A DNA stretch of 64,000 bases, taken from Paenibacillus sp. J5C2022. Lineage in GTDB: Bacteria; Bacillota; Bacilli; Paenibacillales; Paenibacillaceae. Under the pieces are notes generated by a model. That model was not told where the DNA came from. It saw only the letters and a program-made list of their open reading frames with translations, and searched no databases. Of this stretch, positions 15,617 to 24,401 are shown piece after piece. The translations under genes were made by a program, and so were the position numbers. Every line of letters begins with the position of its first letter. Position 1 is the stretch's first letter. The stretch lies in contig NZ_JAOQJC010000013.1 of NCBI RefSeq assembly GCF_025567625.1, positions 62,001 to 126,000 of the forward strand, written 5' to 3'.

Positions 15617-16393
15617 ATGGAGCATATGCCGAAGCTGGACTATTCCTACTTCTGGCCATACAAGGAGCAGTTCCAGCTCGCCGCCGACCGCTATGACAAT
15701 TGGGTCATGTTCGCCGTAGAGAGCGGAGCATTTCGTTATCGGATAGACATTCACGAAGGAATTGCCGAAGCAGGCGACCTGATTCTGTGTCCGCCCCATT
15801 CCACCTTCCACCGCGAAGTGACTGCTGCCGTCACGTTTCATTTCCTCGCTTTCCAATACGTCGGGCAAGAGCCGCTGCCTGCGGGAAGAGTGCGCCTGCA
15901 GAAGGAACGGCGCCGGTTATGGGACAACCTGGCACAGCTCCGTGAAGCTGCGCGGGACACCTCCGCACTTGGCCTGCAGATACGCTCGCACTTGCTGGCG
16001 GACTTATGGCTTCTAATAAGACGGGAGCGAGCGGCACTGCCCCAAGCAGCTTCTCCGATCGCTATCGTCGACGATCCCGTCATAGCCGAAGTAAGGGAGT
16101 ATTTAACGGAGCATGCACTGAAGCCGTTAATGCTGAAGGACATTGCAGATCGCTTCCATCTGTCGCCCGTTCAATGCAGCCGCCGGTTTCATCGCGCCTT
16201 CCAGATGAAGCCGCTTGCTTACATAACGGAGCTCCGCTTGAAGCATGCGTGCCGGTTGCTGACGGAGACAGATTGGACGATCGATGCGATCGCTTCGGCA
16301 TGCGGCTACGAGAACGGCTTTTATTTGAGCAGGCTGTTCACCAGGGAGATCGGCAAGAATCCATCCACGTACAGGAGCTTGTACCGCCTGTAA
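15617..16393 (+). CDS. AraC-family transcriptional regulator
   Basis: 258 residues from ATG 15617, with GGGAGGCG a few nt upstream; an ATG at 15602 overlaps that site and is less likely. The N-terminal ~130 residues form a cupin-like sensor (GDLILCPPHSTFHREV). The C-terminal ~100 residues hold two helix-turn-helix units: LMLKDIADRFHLSPVQCSRRF and TIDAIASACGYENGFYLSRL, followed by KNPSTYR. Its position facing the FAD oxidoreductase gene and ahead of a Gfo/Idh/MocA gene suggests sugar-responsive control of both; the ligand is unknown. Confidence 0.9.
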   Translation: MEHMPKLDYSYFWPYKEQFQLAADRYDNWVMFAVESGAFRYRIDIHEGIAEAGDLILCPPHSTFHREVTAAVTFHFLAFQYVGQEPLPAGRVRLQKERRRLWDNLAQLREAARDTSALGLQIRSHLLADLWLLIRRERAALPQAASPIAIVDDPVIAEVREYLTEHALKPLMLKDIADRFHLSPVQCSRRFHRAFQMKPLAYITELRLKHACRLLTETDWTIDAIASACGYENGFYLSRLFTREIGKNPSTYRSLYRL

Positions 16394-16531
16394 GCCGCCC
16401 CGTCCTGTACGTATTAACGACATCTGGCACGAGAAGCCGGCTAATCGTGTCGCAATGATGCACTATGATGCCCAATAGCGGAATGTTAGAATGAAGGGAA
16501 ACAATAGCCTGATAGTAGGAGTTGACCACAT

Positions 16532-17617
16532 ATGAAAAAAATTCGAGTAGGCATCATCGGAAGCGGAGGTATCGCAGCCGGTCACCTGAGAGCCTATCAA
16601 GCGATGGAAAATGTTGAAATCGTCGCAGCTGCGGACATCGTGCCCGGGAAGGCGCGTCAGTTCCTGGACGAAGCCGGTCTGCATGAAGCTGCGGCGTTCG
16701 AGGATCACCGCAAGCTGCTGGAATTGGAGCTGGATGGCGTAAGCATCTGTACGCCTAACGTCTCTCATTACGGAACGACGATCGATGCGCTTCAGGCCGG
16801 CAAGAAAGTACTCCTGGAGAAGCCGATGTCCGTCACATTAGAAGAAGCTGTGCATATGGTGCAAGTGTCGAAGGATACGGGGCTTATGCTGTCGATCGGC
16901 TTCCAGCCACGCTACGACCCCAATACGAAGCTGATTCGCGAGGTTGTGCAAGGCGGCAAGCTGGGGAAAGTGTACTATGTAGAAGTGGGAGGCGGCAGAC
17001 GCCGCGGCATGCCGGGAGGCACCTTCATTCGCAAGGAGCTGGCCGGTGCGGGCGCCATGGCGGACATCGGCTGCTACTCGCTTGACTTTGCGCTGCATGC
17101 GCTGGGATATCCCAAGCCGCTTACCGTATCCGCGACGACGTCCAATTACTTCGGAAGCAATCCGGCCTACCATTCGGAAGCGTCCCGCTTCGATGTCGAG
17201 GACTTCGGCTCGGCCTTCATCCGTCTGGAAGGGGGCATCGTCCTGCAGTTCAAAATCTCGTGGGCGATGCATATGGATACACTCGGCGCATCGATGTTCC
17301 TTGGCACCGACGCCGGCTTGAAGGTGACGCCTTACGGCGAAGGACCGTGGTCGGGCGTGTGGGACGGTCAGGTCGGCAGCATGACGCTGTTCCATGATAT
17401 GATGGGGCAGAATACGCATACCCCAATACCGCGTATACAACACAGTCTGAACGTATTCGAAGAGAAAGTGAAAGATTTCGTGCGGGCGATCCGGGAAGAT
17501 GCGCCTGCGCCGATTCCTGCAGAAGAAATTCTGTACAATCAAGCCATTATTGACGGCATTCTTCGCTCATCCGCCATCAACAAGGAAGTAGATATCGATC
17601 TGCCATCCGATCTGTAG
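16532..17617 (+). CDS. Gfo/Idh/MocA-family oxidoreductase
   Basis: 361 residues. RVGIIGSGGIAAGHLRAYQ is the NAD(P)-binding Rossmann motif, VSICTPNVSH the middle strand and LLEKPMSV the conserved EKP loop whose Lys takes part in catalysis. GAMADIGCYSLDFALHALG matches the substrate-site helix with the Asp-x-x-x-His pattern of inositol- and sugar-dehydrogenases. AGGAG lies 9 nt ahead of the ATG. It follows the AraC gene on the same strand after 138 bp and ends before a strong bidirectional terminator. Confidence 0.93.
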   Translation: MKKIRVGIIGSGGIAAGHLRAYQAMENVEIVAAADIVPGKARQFLDEAGLHEAAAFEDHRKLLELELDGVSICTPNVSHYGTTIDALQAGKKVLLEKPMSVTLEEAVHMVQVSKDTGLMLSIGFQPRYDPNTKLIREVVQGGKLGKVYYVEVGGGRRRGMPGGTFIRKELAGAGAMADIGCYSLDFALHALGYPKPLTVSATTSNYFGSNPAYHSEASRFDVEDFGSAFIRLEGGIVLQFKISWAMHMDTLGASMFLGTDAGLKVTPYGEGPWSGVWDGQVGSMTLFHDMMGQNTHTPIPRIQHSLNVFEEKVKDFVRAIREDAPAPIPAEEILYNQAIIDGILRSSAINKEVDIDLPSDL

Positions 17618-17663
17618 CTCCTTGAGCCGGGGGTGCTTCCCATTGATTAACGGCGCATAGAAG

Positions 17664-17714
17664 CGCAAAGGGGTGTCGCTAATGAGGAAAACCTCGTTAG
17701 CGACACCCCTTGCT
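17664..17714. terminator. Bidirectional terminator
   Basis: Very long, nearly perfect hairpin: arms AAGGGGTGTCGCTAA and TTAGCGACACCCCTT, with a nested GAGG/CCTC stem and AAAA loop. It lies between converging genes (Gfo/Idh/MocA on plus, SEC-C on minus). Confidence 0.88.
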
Positions 17715-17715
17715 G

Positions 17716-18924
17716 TTATTTGGCGCAGCACTTCTTGTATTTCTTGCCGCTGCCGCACGGACACGGCTCATTCCGACCTACTTTCTTGGCGGAAGCCAAC
17801 TGTTGCTTGCCGCCGCCGTTCACAAGCAGCGGACCGTTGTAACGGCTGCCGCTATCCGTCAATTGATCGGAAGCATATCCCTTCAAGAACCATTGCCTCG
17901 TACCGTTCATTAGCGCCACCAGCTTCTCGATCAGCGGCACCGGATCGCCGGACTCCATATCGAACTGATAGCCCAGATAATGGGCAATGTTCGGCATGGG
18001 CTCCCCGATACGGGTCGCATAAACGCATTCTTCCGCCAATTCGTCAGCTTCCTCGGCACTTAGTCCGTATTGCCGGACCAGTTGGCTGACGAACGCGCGG
18101 TAGCTGGCGTTCCGATCTACGAAGCCCGGTTCCCCCGCTTCCAGCAACTCTTCCCTAGTGAAGGAATGGAAGGGAACGGATTCTCTCAGCTTATGCTCAT
18201 TCAGTACTCTTCTTGAGTCGAATACCCGCTCATTGGACAGGCCGGCTTCATTCAGCTTAATCCCGTCAAACGACGCTATCTCATCCGCCAGCACAGCAGT
18301 AAACTGTTCCAATGCCAGATGCTGCCCCTCCAATCGGCTCAATAGCTCGTACAGCGTGGAAACTTCCAAAGTCCCGTAGTAGTGCAGCATGCCTCTGGCC
18401 AGCCTGATCCATTCCGAGTTGCGGTGAATGACCGCTTCATATGCCGCTTCATCGAGCTTATTGAACGCCTCCAGCACCTCCTGAGGCGCCACGACGGACT
18501 TTGTTCCGTTCCGCTTCCCTGTAAATAGCAGCCCGCGAAGCAATAGAAGATCAAGCTCGCCCTCCCAATCCAACTCCAGCTCCGCATGCCCCCCGTTCCG
18601 GACCAACGCTTGCAGCAGCTGATACTGCTCCTGTGTCAGTGTGTGAAGAACTTCCGAGAGCCTCTCGACGATCGTCTGGGCAATTATATCTACCAGAGCG
18701 GGCTTATTGAGCCTGCTCGTATTCTCAATCTTGTAGTACGTGCGGATGACGGTCAGTTCATCCTTTGTAAGTCTGGATAAGCCTTCCTGCAAGGCTAACG
18801 TCGCTTCGATGGCGCGCCATCGCTTGCTGTCCTCACTATCCCCCCTCATCTCCTTCAGCTTGCTCGCCAATGCCGCTTGTTCCTCAAGCCACGCATGAGC
18901 CTTCTCTTCGTGTAATGCCAACAT
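17716..18924 (-). CDS. SEC-C motif protein of unknown function
   Basis: 402 residues. The C-terminal 21 residues are a SEC-C zinc-binding motif, [18 protein letters not shown], as at the end of SecA. The preceding ~375 residues are alpha-helical. They begin with a charged coiled coil ([21 protein letters not shown]) and include a SAP-like stretch, [20 protein letters not shown]. No enzymatic motif is visible. Proteins of this make-up are often annotated as SEC-C or YecA-related; the role is unknown. It is monocistronic, converging on the hairpin at 17664-17714. Confidence 0.85.
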   Translation of the reverse strand: MLALHEEKAHAWLEEQAALASKLKEMRGDSEDSKRWRAIEATLALQEGLSRLTKDELTVIRTYYKIENTSRLNKPALVDIIAQTIVERLSEVLHTLTQEQYQLLQALVRNGGHAELELDWEGELDLLLLRGLLFTGKRNGTKSVVAPQEVLEAFNKLDEAAYEAVIHRNSEWIRLARGMLHYYGTLEVSTLYELLSRLEGQHLALEQFTAVLADEIASFDGIKLNEAGLSNERVFDSRRVLNEHKLRESVPFHSFTREELLEAGEPGFVDRNASYRAFVSQLVRQYGLSAEEADELAEECVYATRIGEPMPNIAHYLGYQFDMESGDPVPLIEKLVALMNGTRQWFLKGYASDQLTDSGSRYNGPLLVNGGGKQQLASAKKVGRNEPCPCGSGKKYKKCCAK

Positions 18925-19039
18925 CCTGATTGCGTTCCCCTTTCACACCGTACATATCTGTCTTCCTATAACCGTCCCTCATTATAACACAACTTGCGCT
19001 ATCGCGTGTCGAATCCCCGAAGGAATGGGGACAACTCCA

Positions 19040-19074
19040 ACAAGAAAGCGTCCCTGCCGAGACAGGAACGCTTC
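19040..19074 (-). terminator. Terminator after the VanW-family gene
   Basis: Stem GAAGCGTTCCTG/CAGGGACGCTTTC (one mismatch) followed by TTGTTG on the minus strand, immediately after the VanW-family stop codon. Confidence 0.7.
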
Positions 19075-19075
19075 A

Positions 19076-20014
19076 CTATTGGATGTTGCGGGCGTTCGCT
19101 TCATCCACTTTGACTTCCTCCGGCAGCCGTCTGGAGGCACTGGGCACTTGTCTTGGCTGAAGCTCAACCAGCTCGGACGAACATATCGCAATACTGACCT
19201 GTCCGTGCCCGTAGAACGTTCGAATCAGAATCGGTTGATTGTACGGATTCTCGAAGACGAAGTCAGGCCCGTACCAGCTCACGGTCGCGTCTCGTCCGGC
19301 CGGGACATAAGGTACTCTCCGGCTATGGGAGTACCGCTCGACAATCGTCAAGCCGGCCCGATCGGCCGCGTTGAACAGTGTTGACGACACCTGACATATC
19401 CCTCCGCCGATATCCTCGTACAATTCGCCGCGCACGATGACCGGCGCCTTCCGATAACCCTTCTCCTTCGTTCGCTTCCCGACAACGGCATTGAAGGAGA
19501 ATCGTTCGCCTGGAAATACGACGACATTATTGACAGCACTCGCTGCCAGATCAATATTATGAGAGCGATTCTGATTACGGCTGTTGAAGTAAGTGGAGTA
19601 ATGTCCAATTCGCCGTACTTTTATAGCGGACAGCACCTCGCTGTCCACTCTGGGATAGACCACTCTGGTCGGCACATCGATCGCGGTTAGATCGCCTTCA
19701 TAGACATAGCCGTATATCAACTCTTGAAAAGTTCTCTTATCCAGCATGATGCCCGTCCGTTCCGGTATGATCCCTCCGGCGCTGTTCAACGCCGCATTGA
19801 CGGGAGGAATCTCTACCTTATGTGCGACCTCATTCATCAGCTTCTCCATCCGCTCCTCCAGCATAATCGGGACGCCGCTCATCGGGTACACCATTTCCTC
19901 TTCGTTCACCTTAAGCAGCGTACTGCCCTCATGCCGTATGTCGAGCGGCTCCGCTTGCCGCGCCGGCATCCCTTGCGCAAGCAGCAGAAGCGACAACAGC
20001 AGCTTCCATCCCAT
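19076..20014 (-). CDS. VanW-family secreted protein
   Basis: 312 residues. A short hydrophobic start (WKLLLSLLLLAQGMPA) acts as signal peptide. Residues ~140-270 are the VanW domain: VVVFPGERFSFNAVVGKRT, then GELYEDIGGGICQVSSTLFNA, then RYSHSRRVPYVPAGRDATV. The domain is found in vancomycin-resistance clusters and in many Firmicute envelope proteins; its biochemical activity is not settled, and links to L,D-transpeptidase-like or peptidoglycan-binding roles are proposed. The upstream region is PG_binding_4-like. GGGGAG lies 10 nt ahead of the ATG. Confidence 0.88.
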   Translation of the reverse strand: MGWKLLLSLLLLAQGMPARQAEPLDIRHEGSTLLKVNEEEMVYPMSGVPIMLEERMEKLMNEVAHKVEIPPVNAALNSAGGIIPERTGIMLDKRTFQELIYGYVYEGDLTAIDVPTRVVYPRVDSEVLSAIKVRRIGHYSTYFNSRNQNRSHNIDLAASAVNNVVVFPGERFSFNAVVGKRTKEKGYRKAPVIVRGELYEDIGGGICQVSSTLFNAADRAGLTIVERYSHSRRVPYVPAGRDATVSWYGPDFVFENPYNQPILIRTFYGHGQVSIAICSSELVELQPRQVPSASRRLPEEVKVDEANARNIQ

Positions 20015-20090
20015 CTTTCATCAACTCCCCAGCACAAAGTAACTGGATTAGTATGTGCAAAATTCAGGATAGACATGCCTGCAGCGCCAT

Positions 20091-20438
20091 TTACTTTCTG
20101 TCCACGAGCAGTCTCGTCACTTCTTTCGTGTCGTAAGTATGCTCCAACTGCTGCTCCGATAACACGTTCAGCTTAAGCAAGCTTGCGATCTTGGCGGAAT
20201 CCGCCCGCGACAGCAAGCGCCATATCTCCTTATCCGGAAGAGCATCGTACAGCTTGGCGTCGTCATACTCCCTGCGTTCCTGCAGCACAAGCCTGACCTT
20301 ATAGCTGCCTAAGGACGCCTCCCGCACGTCTTGCTCCGCGCAATAAGACATGATTTGCTCCTTCAAAGCCGACATTTCGTCTTCGATTTCCTTCTGCTTG
20401 TTCTTCAATTGATAATACCGGCTGATCTGCTCCTTCAT
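20091..20438 (-). CDS. Small coiled-coil protein, unknown function
   Basis: 115 residues from ATG 20438, chosen because GGGGAGG lies upstream (a TTG/ATG start further out adds nine residues). The first ~45 residues form a heptad-like coiled coil (YYQLKNKQKEIEDEMSALKEQI). A beta segment follows (GSYKVRLVLQERREYD), then helical sequence with DKEIWRLLSRADSAKIASLL. The arrangement is reminiscent of phage Gp157/Mu Gam-like helpers, but I cannot assign a family. It is 76 nt upstream of the VanW-family gene on the same strand. Confidence 0.65.
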   Translation of the reverse strand: MKEQISRYYQLKNKQKEIEDEMSALKEQIMSYCAEQDVREASLGSYKVRLVLQERREYDDAKLYDALPDKEIWRLLSRADSAKIASLLKLNVLSEQQLEHTYDTKEVTRLLVDRK

Positions 20439-20585
20439 ATCGCTTCGCCTCCCCTTCATCAACATATGTATGCGGGGACAGACGAAATTAGGAGACAGGA
20501 CGGACCGTGCCGGATTGCACTGTGAGGACTTCCGCTTCTGCCAAGTGAGAAAGGGATTCAGCTTCTCTTCTCTTGACGCGAGGAT

Positions 20586-22811
20586 TCATTCCGTCAAATC
20601 GTTGTCCTTGACCTGCAGCTTGGCGATTCCAAGCTCGTTGTCCTTCACGATATAAGGAGGCGCATCCTTGCCCGCGTACATGGTCGAGATGCCGACTGCG
20701 TCGATATTCGTCTCCAGTATATTGCCGGTTATCGTAGCCTGCAGAATGTCGTGCGGCTCCTCGCGGTGCCAATAATTGTTCAGCCTGATCAGCTCTACTT
20801 TGTCGGAAGTAAGCGACTCGGCAATGATGGAGTTGTTCAACAACGACAGCTGCTTGGCCGCATCTATCGTTATGGCACTGGTATTGCCGTTCAGCCGGAA
20901 CGTGGAATTTTTAATCGTCAAGTCCAGATTCGCATGGCCGGCCGCCACATTGGCGCCTGCAGTCTTGTTCGAGACGAATGTGCAATCGCTGAACAGGTAT
21001 TTGCCTTCGCCGCTGATGCCGGCCGAGCCGAAGCTGTCTCCTTCCGCACCTTCGAAATAGCAGCGATTGTAGGTCGCTGGCGGCAAGGCCAACCCGTATT
21101 TGGGATTATAGCCGACGACCCGCAGATCGTTGATGATGCTGCCGGGTTCAATGCCGCCTTGCACGGAGCGCAGCTTGGGCACCCCTTCTATCGTGACGCG
21201 GTCGAGTCGAATACGCTTGCCCCACAGCGACAGCCCGGCTTCCACCTCCGGGTTCGTGATGCGGATGTTCACATCAGACGCCCGCACGCCGAACGGCTCG
21301 GAGGCGCCGATAGACAAGGTCGCATTCGTCAATGACATGCCGTCAATGACAATGTTGGGCCCCGTCAAGGTCGTATAGCCGTCATTCAGCCGGTTGTCCT
21401 TGAACACAACATCGTGGTAGGCGATAATGCGCGTTCCATCGAAATGATTGTTCCGTATAAGCGCGCCGGTGAACGGCTCGGACACTGCAAGTCCGATCGC
21501 ACCCTTGGAGCCCATATAATTATTCTCCACCAGAGCGTCTCTGCCGTCGTACAGAATCAGATCGTAGGAAGCATTGTTGTGAAATTGGTTGCTTCTGATC
21601 ATAATATTGCTGTTGCGATGGCCGTTCTCTCCGAAGCCGCCTTCCAGATCTATGCCGGATTGCGGCATCGTTCCTTTCATATGATGCAGTTCGTTGTTCA
21701 CGATCAATATCCCGTCCCCGCCTACGACGGATATGCCCTGTCTTCGGTTATAGGCGAACTCGGAATCCTTCACAACCACATCGCTGCTGACGACCCGGTT
21801 CCATACCTCGATATAAGCCTTCTTGTAACCCGGTTGGTTGAATACGAGATGGAAGGAGCTCGCTCCGTCGGGGATCGTCATAATATCCCTTACCTTCTTG
21901 TCCGTCAGCTTCTCCAGCAGCTTGCCGGCCCCGTTGTAGAAATAGATGTCATAGGATCGGTTCAACTGCTGCGCATTGGACAGCTCGAACACGCCTTGCT
22001 GCTTGAATATGTCATGCTCCAGGCTGACAGGCTCTTTTGTTCTTATTTTGCCGGCGGCTTCGACCGGCTTCCCGTTGCCGTCTATTCCGCCGGTGATGAA
22101 ATGGTTCTCGTACAAATCCTTCGTCAGTGTGCCGGTGCCGGTAATAAATAATCCATCTCCCGTAAATTGCTCCGCCTTCACGCCTTCGATCGTAACGGCG
22201 TTGGCTCCTCTAAGCGCTATGCCGTGTCCGCCCTCATGCGTTCCTGCGGAATGAGGATGATCCTTGCCGGAATAATCGTGCGTGTCCTTGTCACCGCGAT
22301 AGACGCCTCCGCGAATAGTGACATTGCTCACCCCGAAGCCGACAACCATGATCTCATAATTTTCCTTGCCGTTCGTCTCCTTCAGCAGCACGGCATCGTC
22401 CGGCAGCTGGAATACGATATCGGATACCATTTCAATATGACTGTCCTTATCGATTAAGTAGTTCCCCGGAGGCAGTGTGACTGCAGCAATTCCGGTCGAA
22501 TGAGCCCATTGCAAAGCCTTGTTCAAACCGCTTGTCGTCTCCTTCGGAGAGGTCCCGTCGTTCTTGATCCCCCATTTCCCGATATCGATCTGTTGAGGCG
22601 TGCCTTGCCACCTTGCATTCGCCGCCCCTCTCGGCTCGCCGATGCCATGCGGCTCGCTTGCGCCTAGCGCCGCCAGCCCTTGCTGAATGGCCGCTGTAAA
22701 ACTTAGCGGTTTCACGCTCATCTCCTTGCCGGATGCAAGCATCTGCGGCCACATGGCCAACTGCATCATCCATAACAGATTAATCAGCACCTTCATCACG
22801 GTTTCCATCAT
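20586..22811 (-). CDS. Secreted right-handed parallel beta-helix protein
   Basis: 741 residues. A hydrophobic start (KVLINLLWMMQLAMWPQ) acts as signal sequence. DIGKWGIKNDGTSPKETTSGLNKALQWA followed by VTLPPGNYLIDKDSHIEM is the pectate-lyase-3-like entry to a beta-helix. Coils follow along the chain with repeated short strands and Asn ladders (NVTIRGGVYRG, HGIALRGANAVTIEGV, RQGISVVGGDGILIVNNEL, NIMIRSNQFHNNASYDLIL). It is probably a polysaccharide lyase/hydrolase or binding protein acting outside the cell; I see no diagnostic catalytic set. It is the longest gene in the 19-23 kb segment and stands alone. Confidence 0.82.
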   Translation of the reverse strand: MMETVMKVLINLLWMMQLAMWPQMLASGKEMSVKPLSFTAAIQQGLAALGASEPHGIGEPRGAANARWQGTPQQIDIGKWGIKNDGTSPKETTSGLNKALQWAHSTGIAAVTLPPGNYLIDKDSHIEMVSDIVFQLPDDAVLLKETNGKENYEIMVVGFGVSNVTIRGGVYRGDKDTHDYSGKDHPHSAGTHEGGHGIALRGANAVTIEGVKAEQFTGDGLFITGTGTLTKDLYENHFITGGIDGNGKPVEAAGKIRTKEPVSLEHDIFKQQGVFELSNAQQLNRSYDIYFYNGAGKLLEKLTDKKVRDIMTIPDGASSFHLVFNQPGYKKAYIEVWNRVVSSDVVVKDSEFAYNRRQGISVVGGDGILIVNNELHHMKGTMPQSGIDLEGGFGENGHRNSNIMIRSNQFHNNASYDLILYDGRDALVENNYMGSKGAIGLAVSEPFTGALIRNNHFDGTRIIAYHDVVFKDNRLNDGYTTLTGPNIVIDGMSLTNATLSIGASEPFGVRASDVNIRITNPEVEAGLSLWGKRIRLDRVTIEGVPKLRSVQGGIEPGSIINDLRVVGYNPKYGLALPPATYNRCYFEGAEGDSFGSAGISGEGKYLFSDCTFVSNKTAGANVAAGHANLDLTIKNSTFRLNGNTSAITIDAAKQLSLLNNSIIAESLTSDKVELIRLNNYWHREEPHDILQATITGNILETNIDAVGISTMYAGKDAPPYIVKDNELGIAKLQVKDNDLTE

Positions 22812-22903
22812 CCTTCCACTCTCTATTTACGCTTGTACACCGACTACACTTCCTTTCACTATAACACACAAGATATTCTCTATAAAGAACATTTGAACAG
22901 AGA

Positions 22904-22934
22904 TTGAACGGGATCTGCTACAAATCCCGTTCAA
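22904..22934 (-). terminator. Terminator of the signalling operon
   Basis: Eleven-pair stem TTGAACGGGAT/ATCCCGTTCAA overlapping the last codons of the HD-GYP gene. The tail TCTCTGTTC is only moderately T-rich. Confidence 0.65.
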
Positions 22935-23976
22935 TTAATGTGACGAACACTTCCGCTATGTCAGGGTCAAAATGTTTGCCGCTTTGACGCTTAACTTCGC
23001 CAAGCGCTTCTTCAGCAGTCCAAGCGCGTTTGTAAGGACGGTCGTGAGTGAGCGCGTCATAGAAATCGGCAAGCGCCACTATCCTCGCTTCTATCGGAAT
23101 ACGCTCGCCGGCAAGTCCATCGGGATAACCGCTTCCGTCCCACTTCTCATGATGCCATCGGGCGATTATGCTGGCCATCTTCAACACATCGAAGCTGCTG
23201 CCTTCCAATATATCCGCTCCGATAATCGTGTGCTTCCTCATCGCTTCGAATTCATGGGGCTCATAGCGTCCCGGCTTAAGCAGCAGCTGGTCCGATATGC
23301 CGATCTTGCCGATGTCGTGCAACGGCGCAGCCTTCGCAATCATTGCCGCATGCTCTTGCGGCAACCCCAGCTCAAGCGCGATCAGCTCCGACAACCGCCC
23401 TACCCGCTGCGTATGCTGACCTGTCATATCGTCGCGATACTCCGATGTGCGGCCCAGCAAATCCAGTATTTCCAGCTTCGCCCGCTCCAGTTCCTTCGTC
23501 CGCTCCGCCACCTTCGCTTCAAGCGTTTCACTATAATGCTGCAGCTGCTTGTGCAGAAATCTCGTTTTGAGCAAATTGCTCATACGGAGAATAACTTCGG
23601 TCCGGTCAAGCGGCTTCGTCAGAAAATCGTTCGCTCCAGCCTGCAACGCGGCCTGCTTCGTGGCTGCCGTAACGTCCGCAGTCAGCATCAGCACAGGGAG
23701 ATAATGCTTGTCTCCCGTCATGTGACGGATCTTCTCCAGTACTCCCATCCCGTCCATTCCCGGCATATGCATATCCAACAGGACGATATCCGGATCGAAC
23801 TCCAGAAGCAGACGTTCGGCCTGCAACGAATCGGTCGTGCTGCTCAGCCGATGGAAGGAAGCTCGCCTCAGCATCCTCTCCAGCAGACTGATATTGTATT
23901 CTTGATCGTCGATCATTAATATTCTGGCATCCGTTAGAGGGGCGGCAAGCTCCATGCCGTCCGTTTCCTTCCCCAT
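22918..23976 (-). CDS. Response regulator with HD-GYP cyclic-di-GMP phosphodiesterase output
   Basis: 352 residues from ATG 23976; a GTG at 24021 would add 15 residues and overlap the upstream gene. Receiver domain: LMIDDQE, phosphoacceptor Asp in VLLDMHMPGMDG, and Lys in FLTKPLD. A coiled linker (HYSETLEAKVAERTKELERA) leads to an HD-GYP domain: GQHTQRVGRLSE, APLHDIGKIGI (His-Asp), KHTIIGADIL and ARWHHEKWDGSGYPDGL (GYP). HD-GYP enzymes hydrolyse cyclic di-GMP, so the operon's signal probably lowers that messenger. It is the last gene of a four-gene sensor operon. Confidence 0.94.
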   Translation of the reverse strand: MGKETDGMELAAPLTDARILMIDDQEYNISLLERMLRRASFHRLSSTTDSLQAERLLLEFDPDIVLLDMHMPGMDGMGVLEKIRHMTGDKHYLPVLMLTADVTAATKQAALQAGANDFLTKPLDRTEVILRMSNLLKTRFLHKQLQHYSETLEAKVAERTKELERAKLEILDLLGRTSEYRDDMTGQHTQRVGRLSELIALELGLPQEHAAMIAKAAPLHDIGKIGISDQLLLKPGRYEPHEFEAMRKHTIIGADILEGSSFDVLKMASIIARWHHEKWDGSGYPDGLAGERIPIEARIVALADFYDALTHDRPYKRAWTAEEALGEVKRQSGKHFDPDIAEVFVTLIERDL

Positions 23977-24008
23977 AGCAATACTACACTCCTTATTACG
24001 ATGAATAT

Positions 24009-24398
24009 CTATTCCAGACACGCATTCCTCAACGCTTCCTGCGCCTTCTGTATCTTCCCGAGCAACCGCTCGAAATCGACGGGCTTCGTATCGAAATCAT
24101 CACAGCCTGCGTCATAAGCCTTAGCCGCATCCTCGGCCATCGCATGAGCGGTAAGGGCGATAACGGGAATCCGCTTCGTCTCCTCCTTGCTCTTCAGCCG
24201 CTTGGTCGCCTCCCATCCGTCCATGACGGGCAGACTCATATCCATTAGAATAATATCCGGCCGCTTAAGCTCAGCTGTTTCGATGCCTTCCTGTCCGTCA
24301 ACCGCAGTCAAGACGTTAAATCCCCTTCGGCATAGCCGCCTCTTCAGCATATCCCGATTCATCTCGTGATCTTCCACCAACAATATCGTCGCACACAT
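24009..24398 (-). CDS. Stand-alone CheY-like response regulator
   Basis: 129 residues, receiver domain only. ILLVEDHEMNRDML holds the acidic pocket, IILMDMSLPVMDGWEA the phosphoacceptor Asp, VIALTAHA the switch Thr and DFDTKPVD the Lys. It is similar to the DivK/CheY-like regulators often placed beside hybrid kinases. The ribosome site GGAGAA lies within the last codons of the hybrid kinase gene, so the two are translationally coupled, and its 3' end meets the HD-GYP gene. It probably relays phosphate between the hybrid kinase and partners. Confidence 0.93.
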   Translation of the reverse strand: MCATILLVEDHEMNRDMLKRRLCRRGFNVLTAVDGQEGIETAELKRPDIILMDMSLPVMDGWEATKRLKSKEETKRIPVIALTAHAMAEDAAKAYDAGCDDFDTKPVDFERLLGKIQKAQEALRNACLE

Positions 24399-24401
24399 CG
24401 C